Shown piece after piece: positions 18,680 through 27,411 of a stretch of DNA of 57,082 bases (position 1 is its first letter; every line of letters starts with the position of its first letter). The notes under the pieces are model-generated. The model worked only from the letters and a program-made list of their open reading frames with translations. It made no database searches and was not told the origin of the DNA. The stretch covers positions 141,722 through 198,803 of the forward strand of contig NZ_CDBT01000004.1 of the NCBI RefSeq assembly GCF_000819765.1. Direction: 5' to 3'. This stretch comes from Aeromonas bivalvium. Lineage in GTDB: Bacteria; Pseudomonadota; Gammaproteobacteria; Enterobacterales; Aeromonadaceae. The translations under genes were made by a program, and so were the position numbers.

Positions 18680-18762
18680 AAGCCAACGGAAACGTGCTTA
18701 AACAGAGCTTTGTTTTCGATACCGAGACACTCTCTTGCTAAAGCGGCTCAGCACCGAACACA
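18649..18762 (-). ncRNA. Candidate small RNA (about 114 nt)
   Basis: The minus strand has a -35 TTGACG (18792-18797), a 17-bp spacer and a -10 TAGATT (18769-18774). Transcription should start near 18762. Roughly 114 nt downstream is a strong terminator with a U-rich tail, as in Hfq-dependent RNAs. No frame in between looks like a gene. I compared it mentally with RyhB, Spot 42, GcvB, ArcZ, FnrS and OmrA and recognise none. It lies antisense to the prkA upstream region but about 440 bp from its start codon. Confidence 0.55.
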
Positions 18763-18768
18763 GGTGCC

Positions 18769-18797
18769 AATCTAGAGCAGTGAAAATGTAGCGTCAA
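18769..18797 (-). promoter_or_regulatory. Sigma-70 promoter of candidate small RNA
   Basis: TTGACG - 17 bp - TAGATT on the minus strand: five of six consensus bases at -35, four of six at -10, and optimal spacing. Confidence 0.6.
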
Positions 18798-19198
18798 TGT
18801 AAAAATTAGAGCTTTGACACCAATTTAAGAACATTACGTTTACGCTCTCGTAAAGCATATTCCACTATCCAGGCGCCCCGTGCCAGAGCCCGCCAGCCCT
18901 GGCGTCCTGCGATCCATCTGGGTTTTCCGCTCGTACTTCCCTTGGCAGTCATGCTGAAACATTTATTTTTATCTCTTTGACATTGCCCCGACTAACGTGG
19001 CAAAAATAATTTAACAGTCAGTAACATACAGACACCGCTTGCCTGGTGCCGCTCAAGGCGCCGGGATCCGGGCCAACCGATTTAAAGCCGTGCACTGTAA
19101 TGGATTACTGGGGGCTGTTGACTAGGCTTAAGAGGAAAGCACAACAAGAGTGATAAACCGATCATTTTAGGGTAAGCGACTATAACGAGGGCTAAGTT

Positions 19199-21121
19199 AT
19201 GGGCATCTTCGAGCATTACCAACAACGTTACGAGCAAGCCAGGGAAGAGGAGTACAGCATTCAGGAGTTCCTGGACATGTGCAAACAGGACAAATCCTGC
19301 TACGCCTCCGCCGCCGAACGTCTACTGGTTGCCATCGGCGACCCGGAGATGGTTGATACCGCCACCAATCCGAGACTCAGTCGTCTCTTTTCCAACCGGG
19401 TCGTCGCCCGTTATCCCGCCTTCAAGGATTTCTACGGCATGGAAGACGCCATCGAGCAGATCGTCTCCTACCTCAAGCACTCCGCCCAGGGCCTGGAAGA
19501 GAAGAAGCAGATCCTCTATCTGCTGGGTCCGGTCGGCGGCGGCAAATCGTCTCTGGCCGAGAAGCTCAAATCCTTGATGCAGAAGGTGCCCATCTACCGG
19601 ATCAAGGGATCCCCGGTCAATGACCACCCCTTCTGTTTGTTCGACATGGAAGAGGACGGCGAGCTGCTGGAGAAAGAGTACGGCATCCCGCGCCGCTATC
19701 TGCGCCCCATCATGTCCCCCTGGGCGGCCAAGCGCCTGACCGAATTTGGCGGTGATATCACCAAGTTCAAGGTGGAAAAGGTCAACCCTTCCATACTGCA
19801 CCAGATTGCCATCGCCAAGACAGAGCCCGGCGATGAGAACAACCAGGACATCTCCTCCCTGGTCGGCAAGGTCGACATCCGCATGCTGGAGCACTATGCC
19901 CAGGACGATGCCGATGCCTACTCCTACTCGGGGGCGCTGTGCAAGGCGAACCAGGGCATAATGGAGTTCGTCGAGATGTTCAAGGCCCCCATCAAGGTAC
20001 TGCACCCGCTGCTGACCGCCACCCAGGAAGGCAACTACAACGGCACAGAGGGGCTCTCCGCCCTCCCCTTCGACGGCATTCTGCTGGCTCACTCCAACGA
20101 ATCCGAATGGCAGCACTTCAAGAACAACCGCAATAACGAGGCCTTCCTCGACCGTGTCTATATCGTCAAGGTGCCTTACTGCCTGCGGGTCTCGGAAGAG
20201 GTGAAGATCTACGAGAAGCTGCTCACCAACAGCGAGCTGACCGAGGCCAAATGTGCCCCGGGCACCCTGGAGCTGCTGGGACAGTTCTCCGTGCTGTCAC
20301 GACTCAAGGAGCCGGAAAACTCCAGCCTCTACTCCAAGATGCGGGTCTATGATGGCGAAAGCCTCAAGGACACGGATCCCAAGGCCAAGAGCTATCAGGA
20401 GTACCGGGACTACGCCGGGGTGGATGAGGGGATGAACGGCCTCTCGACTCGCTTCGCGTTCAAGATATTGTCACGGGTCTTCAACTTCGACCATGCCGAG
20501 GTGGCGGCCAACCCGGTTCACCTCTTCTATGTGCTGGAGCAGCAGATAGAGCGCGAACAGTTCCCGCAGGAGATACACGATCGCTACCTGGAGTTCATCA
20601 AGGGCTATCTCACCCCGCGCTACGTGGAGTTCATCGGCAAGGAGATCCAGACCGCCTACCTCGAGTCCTACTCCGAATATGGCCAGAACATCTTCGATCG
20701 CTACGTCACCTATGCGGACTTCTGGATCCAGGATCAGGAGTACCGGGATCCGGAGACGGGGCAACTGTTTGACCGCGCCTCTCTCAACAGCGAGCTGGAA
20801 AAGATTGAGAAACCGGCCGGGATCAGCAACCCGAAGGACTTTCGCAACGAAATCGTCAACTTCGTGCTGCGGGCCCGGGCCAACAATGCCGGTCGCAACC
20901 CGAACTGGACCAGCTACGAGAAGCTGCGCACCGTCATCGAGAAGAAGATGTTCTCCAACACCGAAGAGCTGTTGCCGGTCATCTCCTTCAACAGCAAGAC
21001 CTCGGCGGAAGAGCAGAAGAAACACGATAACTTTGTCGAGCGGATGATGGAGAAAGGCTATACCCGCAAACAGGTACGGCTGCTCTCCGAATGGTATCTC
21101 AGGGTACGCAAGTCATCCTGA
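19199..21121 (+). CDS. yeaG: PrkA-family AAA+ protein kinase/protease (YeaG)
   Basis: The 640-aa product (644 in E. coli YeaG) has an AAA domain with Walker A GPVGGGKSS (110-118). A C-terminal PrkA domain resembling eukaryotic kinase folds follows. PrkA proteins were described as serine kinases; B. subtilis PrkA was later reported to act as an ATP-dependent protease. E. coli YeaG is induced by starvation and stationary phase. GAGGG precedes the ATG. yeaH follows after 27 bp and ycgB after that, forming one operon whose conserved association implies a shared pathway. Substrates are unknown. Confidence 0.95.
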   Translation: MGIFEHYQQRYEQAREEEYSIQEFLDMCKQDKSCYASAAERLLVAIGDPEMVDTATNPRLSRLFSNRVVARYPAFKDFYGMEDAIEQIVSYLKHSAQGLEEKKQILYLLGPVGGGKSSLAEKLKSLMQKVPIYRIKGSPVNDHPFCLFDMEEDGELLEKEYGIPRRYLRPIMSPWAAKRLTEFGGDITKFKVEKVNPSILHQIAIAKTEPGDENNQDISSLVGKVDIRMLEHYAQDDADAYSYSGALCKANQGIMEFVEMFKAPIKVLHPLLTATQEGNYNGTEGLSALPFDGILLAHSNESEWQHFKNNRNNEAFLDRVYIVKVPYCLRVSEEVKIYEKLLTNSELTEAKCAPGTLELLGQFSVLSRLKEPENSSLYSKMRVYDGESLKDTDPKAKSYQEYRDYAGVDEGMNGLSTRFAFKILSRVFNFDHAEVAANPVHLFYVLEQQIEREQFPQEIHDRYLEFIKGYLTPRYVEFIGKEIQTAYLESYSEYGQNIFDRYVTYADFWIQDQEYRDPETGQLFDRASLNSELEKIEKPAGISNPKDFRNEIVNFVLRARANNAGRNPNWTSYEKLRTVIEKKMFSNTEELLPVISFNSKTSAEEQKKHDNFVERMMEKGYTRKQVRLLSEWYLRVRKSS

Positions 21122-21148
21122 TCCTGACGGCTTTGCCAAGGGGGAGTT

Positions 21149-22420
21149 ATGGCGCACTTTATCGACCGCAGGCTCAACGGCAAGAACAAAAGCGCTGTCA
21201 ATCGGCAGCGCTTCATCCGCCGCTACAAGAAGCAGATCAAACAAGCGGTCTCGGATGCCGTCTCCAAGCGCAGCATCCAGGACGTGGACAAGGGCGAGAG
21301 CATCAGTATCCCGACCCGGGACATCGGCGAGCCCCATTTTCATCAGGGGCATGGGGGCAAGCGGGAGATGGTGCATCCCGGCAATGATCAGTTTGTCTCA
21401 GGGGACAAGATAGACAGACCCAAGGGAGGCGGCGCCGGTCAGGGGGCGGGAGAAGGACAGGCATCCAACCAGGGGGAAGGGAGCGATGACTTCGTGTTCC
21501 AGATCTCCAAGGATGAATACCTGGATCTCCTGTTCGAGGATCTCGAACTGCCCCACCTGCAAAAGACCCAGCTCAACCAGCTGATGGAGATGAAGACCTA
21601 CCGGGCCGGTTATACCTCCAATGGTGTACCGGCCAACATCAACGTGGTGCGATCCTTGCGCAACTCGCTGGCACGACGCATGTCGCTGCAAGCCGGCAAG
21701 AAGCGCAGCCTGCGGGAGCTGGAGGAGCGGCTCCTGCTGCTGTCGAAAGACCCCAGCGAACACTTCGCCGAGATAGCGCTGCTGGAAAAAGAGATCCGCG
21801 ACCTGAAAAAACGCATCGAAGCCGTGCCCTTCATCGACACCTTCGATCTCAAGTTCAACAACTTCGTCAAGCGGCCCGTCCCCTCCAGCCAGGCGGTGAT
21901 GTTCTGCCTGATGGACGTCTCCGGCTCCATGGATCAAGCCACCAAGGAGATGGCCAAACGCTTCTACATCCTGCTCTATCTGTTCCTGAGTCGTACCTAC
22001 AAGAATGTGGAGGTGGTCTATATCCGCCACCACACCCAGGCCAAGGAGGTGGACGAGCACGAGTTCTTCTACTCCCAGGAGACCGGGGGCACCATCGTCT
22101 CCAGCGCCCTCAAGATGATGAGCGACATCATGGATGAGCGTTATCCCACCAACCAGTGGAACATCTATGCCGCCCAGGCCTCAGACGGGGACAACTGGGC
22201 CGATGACTCGCCCCAGTGCCGCGAGATCCTGCTGCAGGAGATCATGCCGCGGGTGCGCTACTACTCCTATATCGAGATCACCACCCGGGCCCACCAGACC
22301 CTGTGGCACGAATACGAGTCGGTCGCCAGCCAGTATCCCTACTTTGCCATGGAGCACATTCGCAAGGTGGAGGACATCTACCCGGTGTTCCGGGAACTGT
22401 TCAAGAAACAAGCGGCCTAG
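21149..22420 (+). CDS. yeaH: YeaH, DUF444 vWA-domain protein
   Basis: The 423-aa product (427 in E. coli) has a basic N-terminus, then a low-complexity Gly/Gln-rich linker (about 90-112). Its C-terminal von Willebrand A domain carries the metal-site motif DVSGSMD near residue 255 and later [15 protein letters not shown]. vWA proteins encoded beside AAA+ ATPases often act as partners or substrate adaptors of the ATPase, as in MoxR systems; that this holds for PrkA is inference. GGGGGAG precedes the ATG. It lies between yeaG and ycgB on the same strand, 8 bp from ycgB. Confidence 0.95.
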   Translation: MAHFIDRRLNGKNKSAVNRQRFIRRYKKQIKQAVSDAVSKRSIQDVDKGESISIPTRDIGEPHFHQGHGGKREMVHPGNDQFVSGDKIDRPKGGGAGQGAGEGQASNQGEGSDDFVFQISKDEYLDLLFEDLELPHLQKTQLNQLMEMKTYRAGYTSNGVPANINVVRSLRNSLARRMSLQAGKKRSLRELEERLLLLSKDPSEHFAEIALLEKEIRDLKKRIEAVPFIDTFDLKFNNFVKRPVPSSQAVMFCLMDVSGSMDQATKEMAKRFYILLYLFLSRTYKNVEVVYIRHHTQAKEVDEHEFFYSQETGGTIVSSALKMMSDIMDERYPTNQWNIYAAQASDGDNWADDSPQCREILLQEIMPRVRYYSYIEITTRAHQTLWHEYESVASQYPYFAMEHIRKVEDIYPVFRELFKKQAA

Positions 22421-22428
22421 GGGGGCAT

Positions 22429-23949
22429 ATGACGGAGACAGCCAACACCTTTGCGCCCTTCGATGACGGGCCTGACTGGAATTTTGACCTGCTGGAGATC
22501 TATCACCGGGAAATAGCGCGCGTCGCCAGGCACTACCGGCTCGATACCTACCCCAACCAGATAGAGGTGATCACCGCCGAGCAGATGATGGATGCCTACT
22601 CCAGCGTCGGCATGCCCATCGGCTATCAGCACTGGTCATTCGGCAAGCGCTTCATCCACACCGAGCGCAACTACAAACGTGGTCAGATGGGGCTCGCCTA
22701 CGAAATCGTCATCAACTCGGATCCCTGCATCGCCTATCTGATGGAGGAGAACACCATGCCGATGCAGGCACTAGTGATGGCCCATGCCTGCTATGGCCAC
22801 AACTCGTTTTTCAAGAACAACTATCTGTTCAAGACCTGGACCGATGCCTCCTCCATCATCGATTACCTGCTGTTTGCCAAGAACTACATCACCGAATGTG
22901 AGGAGAAGCACGGTATCGATGCGGTGGAGCGGCTGCTCGATGCCTGCCATGCCCTGATGAACTTCGGGGTCGATCGCTACAAGCGGCCCCAGAAGATCTC
23001 CCTGGCCGAGGAGAAGAGGCGCCAGAAAGCCCGGGAAGACTACCTGCAGACCCAGGTCAATGAGCTGTGGCGCACCCTGCCCCGGCAGCACAAGTCCGCC
23101 AACGTGGCGGATCGCCGCTATCCGCCAGAGCCCCAGGAGAATCTGCTCTACTTCATCGAGAAGAATGCGCCCCTGCTCGAGCCCTGGCAGCGGGAGGTGG
23201 TGCGCATCGTGCGCAAGATCAGCCAGTATTTCTATCCCCAGAAACAGACTCAGGTGATGAATGAAGGCTGGGCCACCTTCTGGCACTACACCATACTCAA
23301 TCACCTGTATGACGAGGGAAAACTGAGCGATCGCTTCATGATGGAGGTGCTGCACAGCCACACCAATGTGGTCTTTCAACCCCCCTACAACAGCCGCTAC
23401 TACTCGGGGATCAACCCTTACGCCCTCGGTTTTGCCATGTTTGTCGATCTGAGACGCATCTGTGAGCACCCCACCGAGGAGGACAGACGCTGGTTTCCGG
23501 ACTATGCCGGTACCAACTGGGTCGACACCCTTCACTTTGCCATGCAGAACTTCAAGGATGAGAGCTTCATCAGCCAGTTCCTCAGCCCCAAGGTGATGCG
23601 GGACATGAAGCTCTTTGCCATCGACGATGACGATCTGAAGAACTACCTCAAGATAGCCGCCATTCACAACGAGGAGGGCTATCATCTGGTGCGCAATGCC
23701 CTGTCATCCCAGTACAACCTCAGCAATCTGGAGCCGAACATCCAGGTCTATGACGTGGCGGTGAAGGGGGATCGCGCCCTGACCCTGCGTTATGTGCCCC
23801 ATAACCGCATCCCCCTTGGTGACTCCTATCATGAGGTGCTCAAGCACGTGCATCTGCTGTGGGGCTTCGATGTGGTGCTGGAACAGGACAATGGCGAACT
23901 ACCAAGCGATCTCATCGGTCGCTGCCCGGAGCGGCGCCCCCTCCCTTGA
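22429..23949 (+). CDS. ycgB: SpoVR-family protein YcgB
   Basis: The 506-aa product (510 in E. coli) starts MTETANTFAPFDDGPDWNF after GGGGGC. A 71-residue in-frame upstream extension overlapping yeaH is noise. Blocks such as MPIGYQHWSFGKRF, HACYGHNSFFKNNYLF and NEGWATFWHYTILN are typical of SpoVR. The last two, with His and Glu clusters (HACYGH, NEGWATFWH), look like a metal site. B. subtilis SpoVR is needed for spore cortex formation, yet the family is common in non-sporulators; its biochemical role is unknown. In E. coli, ycgB is next to fadR but apart from yeaGH; here all are adjacent. Confidence 0.95.
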   Translation: MTETANTFAPFDDGPDWNFDLLEIYHREIARVARHYRLDTYPNQIEVITAEQMMDAYSSVGMPIGYQHWSFGKRFIHTERNYKRGQMGLAYEIVINSDPCIAYLMEENTMPMQALVMAHACYGHNSFFKNNYLFKTWTDASSIIDYLLFAKNYITECEEKHGIDAVERLLDACHALMNFGVDRYKRPQKISLAEEKRRQKAREDYLQTQVNELWRTLPRQHKSANVADRRYPPEPQENLLYFIEKNAPLLEPWQREVVRIVRKISQYFYPQKQTQVMNEGWATFWHYTILNHLYDEGKLSDRFMMEVLHSHTNVVFQPPYNSRYYSGINPYALGFAMFVDLRRICEHPTEEDRRWFPDYAGTNWVDTLHFAMQNFKDESFISQFLSPKVMRDMKLFAIDDDDLKNYLKIAAIHNEEGYHLVRNALSSQYNLSNLEPNIQVYDVAVKGDRALTLRYVPHNRIPLGDSYHEVLKHVHLLWGFDVVLEQDNGELPSDLIGRCPERRPLP

Positions 23950-23972
23950 CCCTGCCCATGACGCCATAATGC

Positions 23973-24003
23973 AAAGAGCGCGCCCGAAGGCGCGCTCTTT
24001 ATA
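23973..24003 (+). terminator. Terminator of yeaG-yeaH-ycgB, perhaps bidirectional
   Basis: A perfect 12-bp stem AAAGAGCGCGCC/GGCGCGCTCTTT has a CGAA loop, between the converging ycgB and fadR genes. The T tract on the plus strand is short (TTTATAT). Confidence 0.75.
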
Positions 24004-24040
24004 TCCTCTCGCTCTGGGCTGGGCCCGAGTCAGGACGTCA

Positions 24041-24754
24041 TCAGTTATCGCACAGGTTGCTCGGCATGTCGGTGCGCAGACGGGTCCACAGCTTGCCGGA
24101 CTCTATCCCGTACTGGCGCACCGTCTGGTACACCTCTTCGTGATTCTTGGTCTCGGCCAGTTTCAGCAGTGTCTTGTAGTAGGCATCTGCGGTGGCACGG
24201 GCCTGGGTGTCGGAGAAGTAGTAGCGCCCCACCCGGCTATAGAGCCCTTTGAAGCCATTGAGGATCAGGGCGTAGATGGGGTTGCCGGAGGCGAAGGAGA
24301 GCTGATGGTGCAGACGGTAGTCAAATTCGGCATAGGCTTCGGCGCTGTTCTCCACTTCGTCGGCACACCGCAATATCTCTGCCGCCTGCTCCGGGTTGTT
24401 GCGGATCGCGCCCCGGATGAAGATGGTGCAGATGTTGGTGCGCGCCGACAGCAGCTGGGCCACCAGATCGGGCACCTTGTCCTGATCCAGGCGAGCCAGC
24501 GTCTCCAGAATGTTGAGTCCCGAGGTTTCCCAGAAGTTGTTGACCTTGGTCGGCTTGCCATGCTGTATGGTCAACCAGCCATCCCGGGCCAGACGTTGCA
24601 GCACTTCACGCAGCGTTGTGCGGGTCACACCGATTAATTCGGACAGCTCGCGCTCCGCCGGCAGTATGGATCCGGGGGGGAAGCGATTGTTCCAGATGGA
24701 CTCGATGATATATTCCTCGGCAAACCCGGCTGGGCTCTGCGCTTTTATAACCAT
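24041..24754 (-). CDS. fadR: Fatty acid metabolism regulator FadR
   Basis: FadR is a GntR-family repressor of fatty-acid degradation and activator of fabA/fabB; it leaves DNA on binding long-chain acyl-CoA. The start [17 protein letters not shown] gives 237 aa (239 in E. coli). The winged-helix block [30 protein letters not shown] is almost unchanged. It lacks the roughly 40-residue insert of Vibrio FadR. A longer frame to 24949 is rejected. It is divergent from nhaB and converges with ycgB, the same layout as E. coli. Confidence 0.97.
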   Translation of the reverse strand: MVIKAQSPAGFAEEYIIESIWNNRFPPGSILPAERELSELIGVTRTTLREVLQRLARDGWLTIQHGKPTKVNNFWETSGLNILETLARLDQDKVPDLVAQLLSARTNICTIFIRGAIRNNPEQAAEILRCADEVENSAEAYAEFDYRLHHQLSFASGNPIYALILNGFKGLYSRVGRYYFSDTQARATADAYYKTLLKLAETKNHEEVYQTVRQYGIESGKLWTRLRTDMPSNLCDN

Positions 24755-25088
24755 GAAGTGACTCGATTCTCGTGCGTAAAAAGGCTCCCGAATAATAGCA
24801 AAGCGAGGAGGTCTGGCAAGCAGAAGGTCGGTCCTCTGCTCACATAAACACGCAATTTTGTTACCAAATTGTATGTAAAACCACCAACCATCGAGTTCGA
24901 GACTCAGGATTGCCCCTTTTAATCCGCACCAGCCATGGGCAAGGCTCATTATGTAATTTATAGTTAGCCGCCCGTTTGATTAAAATCATGGGGGATCAAG
25001 CAAATAAGCGACAGCATCTTGGTATATGCCCACCTCAGGTTGTGGGTATGAACACAGCATCCAACCATAATTACTGAGACCCATTACT
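24755..25088. other. 334-bp divergent fadR/nhaB intergenic region
   Basis: This is an AT-rich spacer holding the promoters of both genes. An imperfect hairpin, TGCCCAC-N8-GTGGGTA, occurs at about 25027-25048 in the nhaB leader. I did not find a convincing FadR palindrome. Confidence 0.35.
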
Positions 25089-26672
25089 ATGCCGATTAGT
25101 CTAGGGCAGGCCTTTGCGAAGAACTTTTTAGGGCATGCTCCTCACTGGTACAAGAGCGCCATCATTGCCTTCTTGATCATCAATCCCATCGCCTTTCATC
25201 TGGATCCCTTCTTTGCCGGCTGGTTATTGGTGGTGGAGTTTATCTTTACCCTGGCCATGGCCCTCAAGTGCTACCCGCTGCAACCGGGTGGCCTGCTCGC
25301 CATCGAAGCCGTGCTGATCGGCATGACCTCGGCCGAACAGGTCAAGCATGAGCTGGTGGCCAACATAGAAGTCCTGCTGCTGCTGGTCTTCATGGTGGCA
25401 GGCATCTATTTCATGAAGCAGTTGCTGCTCTATGTGTTCACCAAACTGCTGATCCGCATTCGCTCAAAGAGCCTGCTCTCCCTGGCGTTTTGCCTGGTGT
25501 CGGCCTTCCTGTCCGCCTTCCTGGATGCCCTGACCGTGATCGCCGTGGTGATCAGCGTCGCCACCGGTTTCTACGCCATCTATCACAAGGTCTCGTCGGG
25601 CAAGGAGTTTGGTCACGACCATGACCACACTGACGACCTGACCGTCGCCGAGCTCAACCGCCAGCATCTGGACGATTTTCGCGCCTTTTTGCGCAGCCTC
25701 ATGATGCATGCCGCCATAGGTACCGCCCTCGGTGGCGTCTGCACCCTGGTCGGCGAGCCCCAGAACCTCATCATAGGGGAGCAGGCTGGCTGGCACTTTG
25801 GCGAGTTTGCCACCCGCATGTCGCCCGTGACCATTCCCGTGTTCTTCTGTGGCCTGCTCACCTGCGTACTGGTGGAAAAATGCCGCTGGTTCGGCTATGG
25901 CGCCCGCCTGCCCAACACGGTGCGCCGCATCCTGGAGGATTACAGCCGCTACGAAGATGAACGCCGCTCCCCCCAGGAGAAGGCCAAGCTCATCGTCCAG
26001 TCCCTCATCGCCGTCTGGTTGATCGTGGGTCTGGCCATGCACCTGGCCGCCGTCGGCCTCATCGGCCTGTCGGTCATCGTGCTGGCCACCTCCCTGACCG
26101 GGATCACCGAGGAGCATGCCCTCGGCAAGGCGTTCGAGGAAGCGCTGCCCTTCACCGCCCTGCTCGCCGTCTTCTTCAGCGTGGTGGCCGTCATCATCGA
26201 TCAGCAACTGTTCAAACCTGTGATCCAGATGGTGCTCTCCGCCGATCCTGACGATCAGCTGGCCCTCTTCTATCTGGCCAACGGCCTGCTCTCCATGGTG
26301 AGTGACAACGTCTTCGTCGGCACCGTCTATATCAACGAGGTGAAGACGGCCCTGCTCAACAATGCCATCAGTCGGGATCAGTTCGACATGCTGGCGGTCG
26401 CCATCAACACAGGGACCAACCTGCCCTCCGTCGCGACCCCCAACGGTCAGGCCGCCTTCCTGTTCCTGCTCACCTCGGCCCTGGCCCCGCTGCTGCGTCT
26501 CTCCTACGGCCGCATGGTGTGGATGGCGCTCCCCTACACCCTGGTACTGGGGGGGGTCGGCTTCATCGCGGTGGAGTTCTTGCTCACTCCCCTCACCCAC
26601 TGGTATTACGAACTGGGGTGGTTGATGCACCACTCCAGCGCCGCCAGCACAGTCCTGCCGCTGGCGCATTGA
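25089..26672 (+). CDS. nhaB: Na+/H+ antiporter NhaB
   Basis: This inner-membrane electrogenic antiporter expels Na+ for H+ and contributes to Na+ tolerance. The 527-aa product (513 in E. coli, 528 in Vibrio) has about a dozen hydrophobic segments. Motifs include [33 protein letters not shown] and [18 protein letters not shown] His/Asp-rich loop (GHDHDHTDD) follows residue 170. The Shine-Dalgarno is weak. dsbB follows on the same strand, beyond a terminator. Confidence 0.96.
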   Translation: MPISLGQAFAKNFLGHAPHWYKSAIIAFLIINPIAFHLDPFFAGWLLVVEFIFTLAMALKCYPLQPGGLLAIEAVLIGMTSAEQVKHELVANIEVLLLLVFMVAGIYFMKQLLLYVFTKLLIRIRSKSLLSLAFCLVSAFLSAFLDALTVIAVVISVATGFYAIYHKVSSGKEFGHDHDHTDDLTVAELNRQHLDDFRAFLRSLMMHAAIGTALGGVCTLVGEPQNLIIGEQAGWHFGEFATRMSPVTIPVFFCGLLTCVLVEKCRWFGYGARLPNTVRRILEDYSRYEDERRSPQEKAKLIVQSLIAVWLIVGLAMHLAAVGLIGLSVIVLATSLTGITEEHALGKAFEEALPFTALLAVFFSVVAVIIDQQLFKPVIQMVLSADPDDQLALFYLANGLLSMVSDNVFVGTVYINEVKTALLNNAISRDQFDMLAVAINTGTNLPSVATPNGQAAFLFLLTSALAPLLRLSYGRMVWMALPYTLVLGGVGFIAVEFLLTPLTHWYYELGWLMHHSSAASTVLPLAH

Positions 26673-26678
26673 GCCAAG

Positions 26679-26706
26679 AGGGCCCCGGTGGGGCCCTTTT
26701 CTTTTA
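26679..26706 (+). terminator. Terminator of nhaB
   Basis: The stem GGGCCCC/GGGGCCC has a short loop and is followed by TTTTCTTTT, about 8 nt past the nhaB stop. Confidence 0.8.
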
Positions 26707-26756
26707 TGGCTCGCTCTGCTCTAATCCGTTTCACCTTCCCCTTCAGGATCAATCAG

Positions 26757-27278
26757 ATGATTGCATTTCTTCGCCATATCGCCTGCCAGCGCTGGGCCTG
26801 GGGGCTGCTCGCCGCCTCCGCCCTTTTCCTCGAGCTGTGCGCCCTCTTCTTCCAGCACATACTGGGACTGCACCCCTGTGTCATGTGCATCTATGAGCGC
26901 ATCGCCATCCTGGGGGTGCTTGCCGCAGGCCTGACAGGCCTGGTCAATCCGCAGAAGTGGTACCTGCGCTGGAGCGCGCTGCTGCTGTGGGGCTTTAGCG
27001 CCGTACGGGGCCTGCAATTGGCGCTGCAACACGTGGATTATCAGCTCAACCCCTCCCCCTTCAACGTCTGCAGCCCCTATGCCGATTTTCCGAGCTGGCT
27101 GCCCCTCGACAGCTGGATCCCCTGGCTCTTCTTCCCGGATGGGGACTGCAGCGAGATCAGCTGGCAGTTCCTCGGCTTCTCCATGCCCCAGTGGCTGGTC
27201 GCCATCTTCGCCGCCTACCTGCTGGTGGCGACCGTGGTGATCATCGGCAACCTGGCCAGGGGACGCTGCTGCGACTGA
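26757..27278 (+). CDS. dsbB: Disulfide bond formation protein DsbB
   Basis: DsbB is a four-helix inner-membrane enzyme that reoxidises periplasmic DsbA and passes electrons to quinone. The 173-aa product (176 in E. coli) has the first redox pair C41-x2-C44 (HPCVMC) with R48 at the quinone site, and a second pair C105 and C131 in the second periplasmic loop. The start MIAFLRHIACQRWAWG follows AGGAT; 23 in-frame residues upstream overlap the nhaB terminator and are dropped. The nhaB-dsbB order matches E. coli. Confidence 0.96.
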   Translation: MIAFLRHIACQRWAWGLLAASALFLELCALFFQHILGLHPCVMCIYERIAILGVLAAGLTGLVNPQKWYLRWSALLLWGFSAVRGLQLALQHVDYQLNPSPFNVCSPYADFPSWLPLDSWIPWLFFPDGDCSEISWQFLGFSMPQWLVAIFAAYLLVATVVIIGNLARGRCCD

Positions 27279-27305
27279 TGCGGCCACCCATCACCCAACG
27301 ATGAC

Positions 27306-27332
27306 AAAGAGGCGCCCATGGCGCCTCTTTTC
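27306..27332 (+). terminator. Terminator of dsbB
   Basis: The stem AAAGAGGCGCC/GGCGCCTCTTT has a CAT loop and is followed by T, 27 nt past the dsbB stop. Confidence 0.85.
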
Positions 27333-27369
27333 ATGGCCTTCCCAAGACCACGCCAGCCCTGTCAGCACC

Positions 27370-27405
27370 CCATGAAAAAGCCGCCCGAAGGCGGCTTTTT
27401 CATGG
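27370..27405 (-). terminator. Terminator of pit, perfectly symmetrical
   Basis: A perfect 16-bp inverted repeat from CCATGAAAAAGCCGCC, with a CGAA loop, places A/T runs on both sides. It can terminate pit on the minus strand and back up dsbB on the plus strand. Confidence 0.85.
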
Positions 27406-27411
27406 CATCCG

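Larger units (their letters stand above)
18495..19198. other. 704-bp gap between recQ-like gene and prkA
   Basis: The gap contains no protein gene. On the minus strand there is a sigma-70 promoter and an orphan terminator defining a possible small RNA (18649-18762). The rest, about 18800-19198, is AT-rich around 18950-19020 and should hold the prkA promoter, but no sigma-54 or sigma-70 element convinced me. Confidence 0.5.

Noticed and set aside
19020..19198. Searched for a sigma-54 promoter before yeaG, as in E. coli
   Set aside because: No GG-N10-GC element with acceptable flanks was found.
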